Shown here: positions 36,391 to 48,035 of the stretch, one piece after another
Layout of the letters: each line of letters starts with the position of its first letter
How positions within the stretch are numbered: position 1 is the stretch's first letter
Source: Epiperipatus broadwayi
Taxonomy: Eukaryota; Onychophora; Udeonychophora; Euonychophora; Peripatidae
DNA: 64,000 nt
Direction: 5' to 3'
Assembly: GCA_028023455.1 (NCBI GenBank)
Contig: JAQFVV010000017.1
Location: 2,175,001-2,239,000 of the forward strand
The notes under the pieces: model-generated
What the model was told of the DNA's origin: nothing
The model's input: the letters and a program-made list of their open reading frames with translations, nothing else
Database searches by the model: none
Position numbers and translations under genes: made by a program

Positions 36391-37900
36391 ATTAATATAT
36401 ATATTTTTAATTCACTAAATATTTAAAAGAAAGGAAAAATTGAAAATACTTTTTTTGTTTCTTACAGATTAAAGATTGTTTTTTTTTTTTAAAAAAAGTT
36501 ACTTTGATTAATTTGGGTTGTATCTTAATTACTGTAATTAAGTTTTTTTTTTCCCTAAATGCAGAAAATGTTTTAATAAACAAATTATTTTATAATTCAT
36601 CTCATTAAAAGAGAAAACTAAAAATAAATTGTTTAGATAAAAAAAAAAAAAATAGATTAATTAAACTATTTGTGTATAAAATGATATTAATTAAAGATTA
36701 ATCTTATATTTCTAAAGGATTAAAAAAAAAATTATGATTTTTTTTATTTCATTAACTAAAAGAAATAATATCTATAAGGAGTTTTATTAAATAAAGTACC
36801 AGATTATCTCTAGAAAAATCTAGAAAAAAGAACGCATGATTTCAAGATATAAGAAAGATCAATTGAACATTTTTAAGATATAAATTTTGATGTGAAGGAG
36901 AGAGATAGTTGTGTTGTGTGATTCCACAAAGGTGTATCAATTTAATGTTTCTCCAAATGAGGGATCGAAAAAAAAAGTTTAACACCAGTCTATATTTCAT
37001 GGAGGAGTAGAGAAAAGTTTGATTTCCTTAAACTGCCAGCGATTTACATAAAATGCAGATTACAAAGTCAAATTTCCATTAATTAAATGAATGCTATATC
37101 GAAATACAACTTTAAAAAAATATCCAATTTAAAATTCATTCAATGACTATAATAAAATTTAAGAAAGAAAATGATTTAATTTTACATCATAACCTAAAGC
37201 TTTTCCATTACTCAAGAAAGAAAAGAAAAAAAAATATCAAAAAAATTTCTAGCAAACCACCTATATATTTATATATAAGGGCCTGAAGATATAAAGGTAT
37301 TTATGCTTAATTCAATCTATATTAGAAACTCTCTAAATGAACTAAAGCAAGGCCAAATATGAAATTTATTTCTCATTGTTAAATTATAGTTTATAGGGCT
37401 ATTAATTTTCTTTTATGCATGTAAATGTATTTAAATATGTACATTTTTTTTAAAAAATGCATTGAAATAAGCTTAAGTTAGAATGAAAAGAAAAGTTTTT
37501 TCCTCTTCTAAATAATTTTCAAAAGATAATTAATTTTTAGGGGAAAGTTAAACTTGCTTAAATAAATGTCCGATTTTGAGTATATAAAATAAAATTTGTT
37601 ATTTAAATTATTAAAATGTTGTATTCTATGCCCTAAATATTTATCAAGAAATAATTTAAGGGTTTCAAAAAGAAAAAAAATAGTATAATACAAACTTAAA
37701 GATTATATATACATATAGGTATGTGTGTGTATATAAATCCTGGTGCAGAGCAGATTTAAAAATGGAAGTTTTATTATTATATTACTGTGAATTTTAAATG
37801 AATATTATTTGAAACAATTCAGGCAAATCAATCTTTGTTGCTAAAAGTATAGGATGTAATGTTTGTTTAATAATCGTTCATTTTATATACATACATGAAA
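36391..37900. other. AT-rich DNA, no gene recognised
   Basis: Long A and T runs dominate. The 61-codon minus ORF at 37508-37693 has no domain. Confidence 0.4.
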
Positions 37901-38006
37901 CAAGCATTGGTGGTCGAGAGGTCAGCGACAGCTGCTTTGCAAGCAGTTGTCCCGGGTTGGCGGGTTCGCTTCCTGGCTGATGCTATGACACATGAGAAAA
38001 AAAAAG
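37901..38006 (+). repeat. tRNA-shaped short element, copy 2
   Basis: Positions 37904-37983 fold like copy 1: the same acceptor stem, a D stem, an anticodon arm with loop TTTGCAA (anticodon TGC) and the same enlarged T hairpin. The tail ATGACACATGAG plus A9 follows at 37984-38005. The anticodon differs from copy 1, as expected when the anticodon is not under selection. Confidence 0.7.
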
Positions 38007-38127
38007 TAGGTGTCTTCAAGTGTGTATTCATTCCAGGGAAGAGATTGATATAAAAATATATTGTTATGAGATTTATATGAATAAAATGATATATTGGAAA
38101 ATAATGAGATTAAATGTATTTATTTGG

Positions 38128-38210
38128 TCAAGCATTGGTGGTCGAGTGGTGCCTTACAAGCAGTTGTCCCGGGTTCGCTTCCTGGCCGATGCTTTGACAC
38201 ATAAAAAAAA
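38128..38210 (+). repeat. tRNA-shaped short element, copy 3 (internal deletion)
   Basis: Positions 38132-38192 keep the acceptor stem (GCATTGG/CCGATGC, one pair changed from G-U to G-C) and a normal-sized T arm CCGGG-TTCGCTT-CCTGG without the 8-nt enlargement. They lack most of the D and anticodon stems. The tail TTGACACAT plus A8 follows. Confidence 0.7.
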
Positions 38211-38354
38211 GTATTTATTTGGGTGATACCTCTGTAGCACTTAGTTTTTAAAGGTAAGTTTTTATAAAGAATAATATTATACTGAGTCAAGGAGAGTTGA
38301 AGTATAAATATTATTTTTGTTAATATATAGGTGGAGTAGTATTTCAAGGTTATG

Positions 38355-38548
38355 TATAACTGGATTCCAAGAAATTGTAAAAGACCCAAAAAGAGACCAC
38401 ATGTTAGATTGATGGATGAAATAAGAAAGTGTGCAGGGATGATGTGGAGAAGAGAAGCTAAAGATTGGAAAAGATGGATTGAACTTGGAGAGACCTTCAT
38501 CCTGCAGTAGAATGATAATGGTTGTTGATGATGATGATGATAACTTAT
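38355..38548 (+). mobile_element. LINE 3-prime end with (GAT)n tail
   Basis: One frame reads NWIPRNCKRPKKRPHV, LMDEIRKCAGMMWRREAKD and WIELGETFILQ before a stop and (GATGAT)n at 38526-38542. It is the same family as the minus-strand copy at 16045-16250 and nearly identical to it. 5-prime truncated LINE ORF2 end. Confidence 0.85.
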
Positions 38549-38784
38549 ATAAAATATTTTTGAAGTAATCCTAAATATACACCAGTTGTCCGGAAAAGGG
38601 TGTTTAAGTTGGTCTTCAGTCTGCAGTGAAAGATTCATATGAACATGCGTGTTTTGATATAAGTGAAGGAAATCTTCATATATTTAATAATTGATATTTG
38701 ATTATGTTATAATGGATCTAATCATTAATGCATTATAATCCTTCTAAAGTTGTAATTATTTATTAAGTGCACAGAAAGTATATG

Positions 38785-39232
38785 TAAACACTTTTAAGAT
38801 GGGCTTTAACCTGTATCAAATGCGCCTTGAAATTTTTATAGTAGTCAAGCAATATCTTTATTTTAAAGATAGAGGGACCTCTGAAACCATGATGCAAGAT
38901 AGCGACTTTTATAAAGATAAGAGTGGCCATCTTATCTGTAGCCTAACTTTTCACTTATATAGACCAAACTAAGGCATCTTCATTTGGGACTTAAACCGTG
39001 GAGAGAACAACAGCTTCACTCTCCCAAATCAAGATGCTTCAGATTGGTTTATATAAGTGAAAAGTTAGGTTAGAGATAAAATGGCTGCTCTTATCTTTAT
39101 AAAAGTCACTATCTTGTATTGTGGTTTGAGAGGTTCCTCTATTGACAAAAAAAAAAGATATTGCTTGACTATTATAAAAATTTCAAGGCATTTTGATACA
39201 GGTTAAAGCCTGTCTTAAAAGTATTTATAATC
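38785..39232. repeat. Foldback FB5 (about 450 bp)
   Basis: The arm at 38785-38980 (ACACTTTTAAGATGGGCTTT; GATAAGAGTGGCCATCTTAT) is mirrored at 39020-39232 with about 90% agreement by eye and a short centre. A diverged single arm lies at 1500-1610. Confidence 0.8.
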
Positions 39233-39659
39233 ATTCTAGTAAATTGCTGACTATCAAAATATAATAAAATATTATTCGTAATAAAGATTATAAAAGTTCT
39301 TCATGTTTACCTAAAATTTAGAATGAAATAATTAATGAGGTCACACTAATATGGTTCAGCACAGGATGATTAAAATGGATAAACGGGATTATATATCATA
39401 TGCTGTTCAGCACTCATATACTTTCATGGAATGCTTAAAATTTTAAGAGATAAATTGAAAATAAATGCTAAGTCGATTAAAGATAATAAAGAGATAAGTA
39501 AAAATACTGGCATAGACAGAGTAAAGTTAAAAAGTAGTAAACATTAATCAATCTATATAATTCCATTTACACCTTCATTAATCACTGCAATCTAATAAAA
39601 TACAATTTATTCCTTTATATTTCCTTATGGTTTCAGCTGTCCAGCAGCCATCATCAGAA
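39233..39659. other. AT-rich DNA, nothing recognised
   Basis: No gene or repeat seen. Confidence 0.4.
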
Positions 39660-39770
39660 CTACAATTATCATCATCATCATCATCATTATTTCTTACCAT
39701 TAAACATCTCCTACAGGATGATCTCTCCAGGTTCAAATCCATCTTCTCTGATCCCAGTATTCAAATATAT
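39660..39770 (-). mobile_element. LINE tail fragment
   Basis: (TCA)n at 39670-39687 and CTACAGGATGATCTCTCCAG, then AAATCCATCTTCTCTGATC, correspond to the last 90 bases of the LINE end seen at 16045-16250. Confidence 0.7.
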
Positions 39771-40073
39771 ATGATTGTACAATTATAATATTTCCAGAAG
39801 AAGTTAATACACTAAAGATAAAAAATAACAAGAAAGCAATATTTGAATGTATGCGAATATATAATTATGAAGAATATAAATATTATTCAAACAAATTTTT
39901 GGAGTACATTAAGGATTTGGAAGGTAATGAAACAGCAAAGACTTAGAATGATAAATGGAAATTTATCATGAAATTAAACAATTTAAACAGTATTATAAAA
40001 TGTATAAAGTATGACAATATCTAATATTATAAAATTTAACAAACTTAGGAAAATCATGAATATTAATAAGTTT
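39771..40073 (+). other. AT-rich, coding-like relic interrupted by the palindrome
   Basis: Short plus frames (39797-39940 and 40030-40162, the latter ending MKQMIYEDINK then stop) look like coding sequence with AT-biased codons. The same C-terminal piece reappears at 44229-44320 beyond the palindrome. Protein not recognised. Confidence 0.35.
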
Positions 40074-40162
40074 ATAAGGAATATGGAAAATAAAATTTTA
40101 AAAGAATATATTTGCAAAAGTTATGCAATGAAGCAAATGATTTATGAAGATATTAATAAATA
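40074..40162 (+). repeat. 89-bp direct repeat, left of palindrome
   Basis: From ATAAGGAATATGGAAAATAA to TATTAATAAATA; repeated at 44229-44317 with a single difference. It borders the 4-kb palindrome exactly. Confidence 0.9.
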
Positions 40163-40712
40163 GAAATAAATGTAACCTGATATATATATGCGTTACATTT
40201 AAATTCTAATATGTAATGTTTTGTAAATATCTAATACTGAATTAAAAACACACACGTTCAAAATGCACAAATAATGAATTATTAATTTATTAATGTTGAT
40301 TTAAATATTAAAATAAGCTTTAAAAAAAATTATAGAATTGAAACAAAGATTCTAATCTTTAAATAAAGTATAAAATAAAAACCTTTTTAATAATAGCAAA
40401 GATTTTTTTAATTTTTAAATATAAAAATTACAAACAGATCCTTAGGGCAAAATGACAATTAAAAAGATGAATACGAAATAGATAAGAGTTTAGAAATAGA
40501 AACAAAAGACTTGTTTTTCCCACCCAAAGATATGGACACAGACCTCAGTGGAAATGCCACAAACTGAATTAACCAATAAGATAGAGATATGGAATATGTT
40601 TGATGAATCCTGCATTCCAGAGATAAGGTACCTGAGGACTATAAAAAAAAATCCAAAAGAAATAATTAATTAGAGAGAGAATTAGAATTTTGAATTTGTT
40701 TCATTGTTGCTG

Positions 40713-40937
40713 AAAAGTTAGAATAAATATTGTCACTGTTACCAAAAATGTAATCTGTTTAATCGCGCTTCCCTTGGTTTGGCCGGCCGAAGGCAGCTTT
40801 AATCTCCACAGATCCCAGGATCAAACCACGGATTCCATCTTTAGAAACCAGCATAAATGCTTCATGCATCATCCTCGTCCACAAGAAATGGCCTTGCATA
40901 AATTGGATCTTCGTCACGAAGGAACGGACAAAGGAAG
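40713..40937 (+). pseudogene. Exon-like ORF in left arm, unrecognised
   Basis: The frame is open from 40713 to a stop at 40963 and has no ATG in the useful part. It starts with a hydrophobic run (NVICLIALPLVWPA) that resembles a secretion signal and continues as a hydrophilic His/Gln-rich segment. It ends at AAG|GTATAA, a plausible splice donor near 40937. Base composition is clearly less AT-rich than the surroundings, and a 60-codon frame is also open on the other strand, so strand is uncertain. The mirror copy (about 43450-43610) has a 19-bp deletion that breaks the frame. I do not recognise the protein. Confidence 0.3.
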
Positions 40938-41719
40938 GTATAAATTTTTAAATGATAAAATGTAATATAAACTCTCTTAAGTTTAAAATCTTCAAACTTT
41001 ATATGTCTTTAAAATGAATTTAAGACTTTCTTTTCTGAGCAAACCTGAACTTTATCTTTCTATAAACTTTGCGATTTTAAACTTATTTAAAGTCTTAAAC
41101 GTAATCTTTTTAAAAAAAAAAGTATTGTATTTTTTTATATATTTTTATTCATGCTTAATATGTTTGTAATAGGGTAGGGGTTTGCGATTGCAAACTTAAA
41201 TTTAAAGATAAAAACACTTATCGTTATTTGTGCATTATTGAATTTAAAAGAAAGGGAAATTAGGTCAAATAATATTTGTAGTAAAAAAATAAGTTAAATA
41301 TAAATGTTATCTTAAAATGATTTTTAAAACCTTAAATTAAAGATTTTTTTTTAGAATTAAATTAATAAAATGATTTAAATGTTAGTTGAGTGTAGATGGC
41401 TGCTAGACTTGTTTAAATATATGTTAGTTTTAAAGGGATTTTGATTTCGGACTATTTGTTTCGTAGTTTGTCAATGCTGGTGGAGAGATATATGGACATT
41501 TATATCAATGTAATGTGAAGTGTGTTAGCACCTAGGGCGATGAGTCAAACTGAATGCATGACCCCAAAGAGGTAGTCATATCATTGAAATGGACGCAGAT
41601 GTATTTCCTGCGCCATTGACCCATTCCAGTTCTATGGATTGAGAAGATAAGTCAGCAAGATAAGACTGCTCTCTCATCCATACGTAGCGTTTTCTCTTTA
41701 CATTACATGCATGATTCCT

Positions 41720-41893
41720 TCACCAGATAGAAGTACATTTCCTATACTGGTTGAAGCTCATGTTTTCTCCAATAATATCACACTGTTCAGATGCACATTC
41801 CTGTCGGCATGATTCTATGCTAACATGTTCACATTGCATTGGTTGCTGATATATATCTGGAAGCGAGCGTTGGCATGGCTGCGGTCCTTTAGC
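41720..41893 (-). pseudogene. Cysteine-rich exon-like frame, left arm
   Basis: On minus, a good splice acceptor (TTTTGATTTCAG, ending at 41894) opens the only long frame: 57 codons to a TGA at 41722-41720. It holds six cysteines at residues 7, 21, 29, 33, 38 and 53, a density typical of disulfide-bonded extracellular domains. The mirror copy has an Arg codon where this TGA lies. Past the TGA this arm stays open for 47 more codons to a stop at 41578-41576, so the ancestral exon was probably about 105 codons with more cysteines. Domain family not recognised. Confidence 0.4.
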
Positions 41894-42036
41894 CTGAAAT
41901 CAAAATGTTTGAAAGTCTTTAAAGTGTATCATCTGGGTAGCTCATCTATACTCAACATTCTAAAATTTAAAGTTAAAAACAAATAAAATAATAATGAAAC
42001 AGAATAAAACATAAATTTCTTCTTGTGTTATAAAAT

Positions 42037-42336
42037 GTTGGGCGCCATTTATAACAGTTGGAAATGAAGCGATATTTCCAGTCTTACTGTATCTGTCATG
42101 CAAGGGCACCACTAGGCCATTTGAACCTAGAAAATTTATAGAGTAGGCAGATACATTCTGTTAAAATCATGACCACCAGCCTTAGTCACTAGCTAATGAA
42201 GTAGCAGAGGTTTAAAAACATTTATTAAATACATTTTTTAATCAAGAATAACAAAAGCAATCACTGCCAGTATTAATAACACACAAAGATTTTATTTGCA
42301 TCTATATAAGTAATAACACACAAACTTTAAAAAAAA
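42037..42336. other. Unique spacer of the 4-kb palindrome
   Basis: About 300 bp present once between the arms. It contains a slightly G+C-richer part (42045-42200) with no open frame of note, and TAATAACACACAAA twice at its right end (42265-42280, 42311-42325). Confidence 0.6.
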
Positions 42337-42486
42337 TAATTTTTATAACACAAGAAGAAATTTGTTTTATTCTGTTTCATTATTATTTTATTTGTTTTTA
42401 ACTTTAAATTTAAATTTTAGAATGTTGAGTATAGATGAGCTACCCAGATGATGCAATTTAAAGACTTTCAAACATTTTGATTCCAG

Positions 42487-42803
42487 GCTAAAGGTCCACA
42501 GCCACACCAATCCTCGCTTCCAGATATATATCAGCAACCAATGCAATGTGAACATGTTAGCATAGAATCATGCTGATAGGAATGTGCATCTGAACAGCAT
42601 GATATTATTGGAGAAAACATGAGCTTCAACCAGTATAGGAATGTACTTCTATCTGGCGAAGGAATCATGCATGTAATATAAAGAGAAAATGCTATGTATG
42701 GATGGGAGAGTGGTCTTATCTTGCCAACTTATCTTCTCAATCCATAGAACTGGAATGGGTCAATGGTGCAGGAAATACATCTGCGTCCATTTCAACGATA
42801 TGA
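42487..42803 (+). pseudogene. Cysteine-rich exon-like frame, right arm, broken
   Basis: This is the mirror of 41893-41576. The acceptor here reads TTGATTCCAG. The frame has TGA and TAG side by side after the third ancestral cysteine position. Two cysteine codons are changed, and one base is missing near 42635 relative to the left arm. The TGA that ends the left-arm frame is CGA here. The two arms have therefore been disabled by different mutations after duplication. Confidence 0.45.
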
Positions 42804-44228
42804 CTACCTCTTTGGGGTCATGCATTCAGTTGGACTCGTCGCCCTAGGTGCTAACACACTTCACATTACATTGATATAAACGTCCATATATCTCTCCACC
42901 AGCATTGACACAACTACGAAACAAATAGTCCAAAATCAAAACCCCTTTAAAACTAACATATATTTAAACAAGTCTAGCAGCCATCTACACTCAACTAACA
43001 TTTAAATCATTCTATTAATTTAATTCTAAAAAAAAAATATCTTTAATTTTAGGTTTTAAAAATCATTTTAAGATAACATTTATATTTAACTTATTTTTTT
43101 TACTACAAATATTATTTGACCTAATTTCCCTTTCTTTTAAATTCAATAATGCACAAATAACGATAAGTGTTTTTATCTTTAAATTTAAGTTTGCAATCGC
43201 AAACTACCCTATTACAAATAGATATTAAGCATGAATAAAAATATAAAAAAAAATACAATACTTTTTTTTTTTTAAGAGATTACATTTAAGACTTTAAATA
43301 AGAGTTTAAAATCGCAAAGTTTATAGAAAGATAAAGTTCAGGTTTGCTCAGAAAAAAAAGTCTTAAATTCATTTTAAAGACACATAAAGTTTGAAGATTT
43401 TAAATCTTAAGACAGTTTATATTACATTTTATCATTTAAAATTTTATACCTTCCTTTGTCCATTCCTTTGTGATGAAGATCCAATTTATACAAGGGCCAT
43501 TTCTTGTGGACGATGACAATGTATGAAGCATTTATGCTGGTTTCTGAAGATGGGATCCATGGAGATGAAAGCTGCCTTCAGCCAGCCAAACCAAGGGAAG
43601 CGCGATTAAACAGATTACATTTTTGGTAACAGCGACAATATTTATTCTAACTTTTCAGCAACAACAAAATGAATTCAAAATTCTAATTCTCTCTCTAATT
43701 AATTATTTCTTTTGGATTTCCTTTTATAGTCCTCAGGTACCTTATCTCTGGAATGCAGGATTCATCAAACATATTCCATATCTCTATTTTATTGGTTAAT
43801 TCAGTTTGTGGTCAAGTAGATTTTGGGTTTATGGCTAAGTAAATTTTTCCACTGAGGTCTGTGTCCATATCTTTGGGCGGGAAAAGCAAGTCTTTTGTTT
43901 CTATTTCTAAACTCTTATCTATTTCGTAATCATCTTTTTAATTCTCATTTTGCCCTAAGGATCTGTTTGTAATTTTTATATTTAGAAATTAAAAAAATCT
44001 TTGCTATTATTAAAAAGGTTTTTATTTTATACTTTATTTAAAGATTAGAATCTTTGTTTCGATTCTATAATTTTTTTTAAAGCTTATTTTAATATTTAAA
44101 TCAAACATTAATAAATTAATAATTCGTTATTTGTGCATTTTGAACGTGTGTTTTTAATTCAGTATTAGATATTTACAAAACATTACATATTAGAATTTAA
44201 ATGTAATGCATATATATATCCCATTACA

Positions 44229-44317
44229 ATAAGGAATATGGAAAATAAAATTTTAAAAGAATATATTTGCAAAAGTTATGCAATGAAGCAAATGAGTTAT
44301 GAAGATATTAATAAATA
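44229..44317 (+). repeat. 89-bp direct repeat, right of palindrome
   Basis: Identical to 40074-40162 except one base (ATGAGTTAT against ATGATTTAT). Confidence 0.9.
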
Positions 44318-44339
44318 AAAATATTTTTTAACAAAGATA

Positions 44340-44690
44340 TCTTTAAAACAGGCAAAACTCTCTATACATATTGCCACTCAGTGCAAGTCAGAGTAATCAA
44401 TGGATGCCAGAAGGCTTGTGCATAAAATCTCCATCTAGTACCTACTCATCCAATTTCACCAAACTAGTTTCTAGCTTGTGGCCTTTGTCAGATCTGAGAG
44501 CACTGCACCTAGATCTTAGGATCTAATACAACCATCCAGCAGCCACCTTTTATCTTTACTTAACTACAAAACTGTGAGTCTTAAATCGAAAACATTATAA
44601 TATTTTCAATCCAAGCTCATCAGCTTATATAGTCATATAGATCTGAACTCAGTTCAGTACCTATACATTTTGGTGACTTTGGTTCACAGA
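44340..44690. mobile_element. FB1 copy E, one arm only
   Basis: AAAACAGGCAAAACTCTCTA to TACATTTTGGTGACTTTGGT matches the left half of FB1-A closely, including CAGAAGGCTTGTGCATAAAA. The second arm is missing. Confidence 0.8.
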
Positions 44691-45134
44691 AGAAAAAAAG
44701 TGTAGGAATCTTTATAAAAAAAAAGAATATATAAATAAAAATATGACAATTAGTCAGGATAAAAAAAATGAACAAAGTAAAAAAAGAATTAAAAAAAGGC
44801 AAAGAAGCATCTATAAAATATGAACAAAGATATGTAATTTAATAAATATTGAACTGTCAGGAGAAGAAGAGAATATACTTAATAAAGTAATAAAATATAT
44901 ACCATACAAAAAATAAAATAATAAAGTCAATAGAAGAGCAAACACTAATGGAGAAGTTAGCATAGAAATATATACAAATAAATTATTTAATATAGATTAT
45001 TATGACAAAAAATGCTTATGGCTTTATTGTTTGTGAGTTCATAGGAAATTTGAGTGCCGGAATTGATCCTAAGGTCTCCCTATTCCAAGTTGGATGCCCT
45101 ATAATCTGTGCCAAACCATGAAGGGTTACTCAGA
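44691..45134. other. AT-rich DNA, no gene recognised
   Basis: A-rich, with coding-like short pieces on plus (44760-44960) that may continue the element interrupted by the palindrome. Not recognised. Confidence 0.35.
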
Positions 45135-45490
45135 AATATTACCAAATTCACCACTTCCTTTATTTTGTGAATATCATATAAATGCAACTTTAAAACTCTT
45201 TATTCTACATATATGCATGCACAATCTTATATTTCGACTATCCTGCAGTCTTCTTCAGAACCACTTTTATTTTATTTTATTTTTAATTTTAAATGTTTTT
45301 TAATTTTTAATTTTTTAAAAAATATAAAATTTTTAAAAAAATTAATTAAAAAAAAATTAAAGTAAAAGTGTCCCTGAAGAAGACTGCAGGATAGTCGAAA
45401 CATATGATTGTAGATGCATATATGTACAATAAAGGCTTTTGCCAAAAACTGTTCAAAGTGGAGTGGATAAATTGCATGCAAGGTTATTGT
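45135..45490. mobile_element. Foldback element FB2, copy 2
   Basis: Arms 45135-45265 and 45365-45490 are inverted around an A/T centre and match 13600-13985: ATTACCAAATTCACCACTTC, GCACAATCTTATATTTCGAC, and CTGAAGAAGACTGCAGGATA at 45375. No ORF. Confidence 0.8.
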
Positions 45491-47345
45491 GAAGTGCTAT
45501 GAGAGATGGCAGACATGTAAGCTAATGTCACTAGATGGCAGCTCAGTTCTGTTACTCTGGAACTTGAACACTTCTGAACAACATATCATTCAATTACTAG
45601 TCAAAAAAATGTGTTGTAATTTGAAAAAATCATATATAAACCATATGACCTTCAATGTCGAAATCCAGAGCAAATCAGAGTCAAAAATATTAATAATTAC
45701 AGACTAAAAGAATCATTTTTAAAGATAGAAATAAGATTATGTAATAACTTTAAAATCTAAATATCATAAAAAAAGATGCTAGTATTTTTATGTGATATAA
45801 AATCATTTAGACATCTGAGAGCTATAACACAATGTCTATTGGGAGATGAGACAGATTAGCCAAATAAGATTATTTTAATCCAGTCATTTCTATTTTTACA
45901 ATGACTCAAGCTCTGTGTGTTTGACATATGAAACATTTAATAAATAAAAAACTAATTTAAATATTATTTTAACACACTGTTACTACTAGTAACAGTTTTT
46001 TAATGCAGATCGTGAGATAAATATGCTTGTGAGATAAATTGAGCCTCACTATATAGCTTAGTATATAAAGTATTTTAAACACCCTTATAGTTATGAGGCA
46101 TTTGAATATTTTATATAGATTTCAGCCAGTATTATGCATTATTTCTATATGAAGATATGTATGTGTAGCACATTTTTATAGTAGATCACACATTAAATTG
46201 CCATATCACAGTCTAAAATTCAAATCTTGATTAAAGTTTGAATTTCCAGTAACCATTCTATATTGGTTGGAAAATTGGTAATTTGTTAATCTTAGATGGA
46301 ATATAAAGATCATAGAATAAATCTGGATTCGTCAATATAACAGCAATTACAAAAAATTATAATATGAGTGAGAGGTCAATGTTCTTCTTTAAAATATCTT
46401 ACAGGACTTGAAGTTGTTGTTGCTAAAGTGATATTTGACGTTATTATACTCTTATGTTGTCGAAGCTGATAATTCATAATATCATACTCATTACTGAGCT
46501 GATGGTTAATCTTATACTGGTGTGTTTGCTGTATTGATAGTTCATCTTATCACATGTCTACAGATGCTGAGCTGTTAGTCTATTTCATCATACTCATATG
46601 GTTTCTAAACCAGTAGTTTATTTTACTACATCCTTGTGGATGATGAGCTTATAGTTTACATTATGATACACCTATAGTTATTAGGCTTATTGTTTACCTG
46701 TACTTTTAAGGCTATAAAGAAATTAAAATAACTATTAGACGCTTTGAAAAGAAAGTAAATTAACTTTATAAATCTATAGAACGTTAAAGGTTTTCATTAT
46801 GAAAACGTAATGGTGCAATAGTGAAAGAATAAGATATAATGGAAAGTTTAGTCCCATAAGCTGTTTGGAACTAACTTTAGAGCAGAGAATTCATAGTAGT
46901 AGTAGCAGTAACAATAATAATATTCACTATTAAATATGACAAATGAAAAACCCACACATATCATTATTTACTACATAAAACCTATATATGTTCACAAACA
47001 GTTGAATGTTTAAACACTGCAATATACCACCGTGTAAGGATCTCCCCCCCTAAAACAATAAGTTCTTCATTCAGTTTCTAGATGCTATGCTAATCAAAAA
47101 ATAATTTTGTTAGAAAACAAAGATAACTATACACTGATCTGTACTTACACCATTACAATTGGTAAATGAAGTTTAATAATCATAAATCTTATGTTGTTCA
47201 TTAATTTTTATTGAGACAGTATTTTAAATCAATTGCCTGAATTTTTTTTTAAACTATTAAATGCTGTGTTTATTAGCATCGTCACAACTCTGACAATCAT
47301 CTTATAACTATGTAGAAGACCACATGGCTGACAAGGAAATGAATA
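45491..47345. other. AT-rich DNA, no gene recognised
   Basis: GAGATGGCAGACATG and CACTAGATGGCAGCTCAG (45505-45545) are mildly G+C-rich. No domain, RNA or family repeat identified. Positions 46430-46700 have a loose recurrence of GATAGTTCAT/AGTTTA phrases. Confidence 0.35.
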
Positions 47346-47520
47346 ATACATTATATATATATATATATATATATATGAAGATTTTCATGGGTTGCATAAA
47401 TAAAAGACATATTTTGCCCAGTGGATGACTTGTGTGATCAAATTGAATATCAATATTTAAATTTTTTAACACGGATGAACTCACAAAATATGTCTTATAT
47501 ATATATATATATTATTTACA
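47346..47520. repeat. Two (AT)n tracts around a small inverted repeat
   Basis: (AT)n lies at 47352-47376 and 47498-47512. Between them AAAGACATATTTTG (47402 on) and CAAAATATGTCTT (47484 on) form inverted copies. Confidence 0.7.
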
Positions 47521-47689
47521 CAATTTGGTACATAAAAAATTCGTTACCCAGGACCTATTAATTAAATAACCATTATAATACACACAAAATTATTTGTAAT
47601 GAAATTCTACAAAAGTCACACAATTCATAAATTTATAAAATTCAACCCATTTCAGAGGGGCAAATATAAAGGGGTTTTAACACTATGAC

Positions 47690-48035
47690 AATTTAACATT
47701 ACCATGTAATACTAAATTGTCCAAGCACTTTATTACTGTTACACAATGCTTTATTTACCACCCTTTCTTACAGTTTAAAGTTTTGATTGCCCCAGCAATC
47801 TTCTTCAGAACTTTATATCTCCTAACCTCAAATGTTACCATTTTGATTGTAACAGTTGAGGTTAGGAGATATAAAAAATGGTAACATTTGAGGTTAGAAG
47901 ATATAAAGTTCTGAAGAAGATTACTGGGGCAATGGAAAATGTAAGAAAGGGTTGTAAATAAAGCATTGTATAACAGTAGTAAAGTGCTTAGACAATTTAG
48001 TGTTATATGGTATACATTTGGCAATGCAATAAGAA
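47690..48035. mobile_element. Foldback element FB3
   Basis: Inverted arms 47690-47855 and 47860-48035: ACTTTATTACTGTTACACAA faces TTGTATAACAGTAGTAAAGT, and CTTCTTCAGAACTTTATATC faces its complement. The centre repeats GAGGTTAGGAGATATAAA. Similar in plan to FB2, including the GTTCTGAAGAAGAT motif in each arm. Confidence 0.75.

Larger units (their letters stand above)
40163..44228. mobile_element. 4-kb near-palindrome flanked by 89-bp direct repeats
   Basis: The left arm (about 40170-42036) and right arm (about 42337-44225) are inverted copies, about 95% alike by eye over the better stretches, with a 300-bp unique spacer. Arm ends carry ATATATATGCGTTACATTTA and its complement, so the inverted repeats reach almost to the direct repeats. 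Each arm holds a G+C-richer open segment (40713-40937 and its mirror) and a cysteine-rich exon-like frame (41720-41893 and its mirror). No transposase or RT is visible. The direct repeats look like a target duplication, but 89 bp is far longer than known transposon duplications, so rearrangement is an alternative. Confidence 0.85.

Noticed and set aside
37904-37983. Functional tRNA-Ala (anticodon TGC)
   Set aside because: The enlarged T hairpin, the weak acceptor pairs, a shared A-rich tail and two altered sister copies within 2 kb indicate a tRNA-derived repeat.
38120-38638. 172-codon minus-strand ORF
   Set aside because: It is antisense across a tRNA-derived element and a LINE 3-prime end that is coding on plus.
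40163-44228. DNA transposon with coding transposase
   Set aside because: No transposase motif or long ORF is found in the arms or spacer; only foldback structure is supported.
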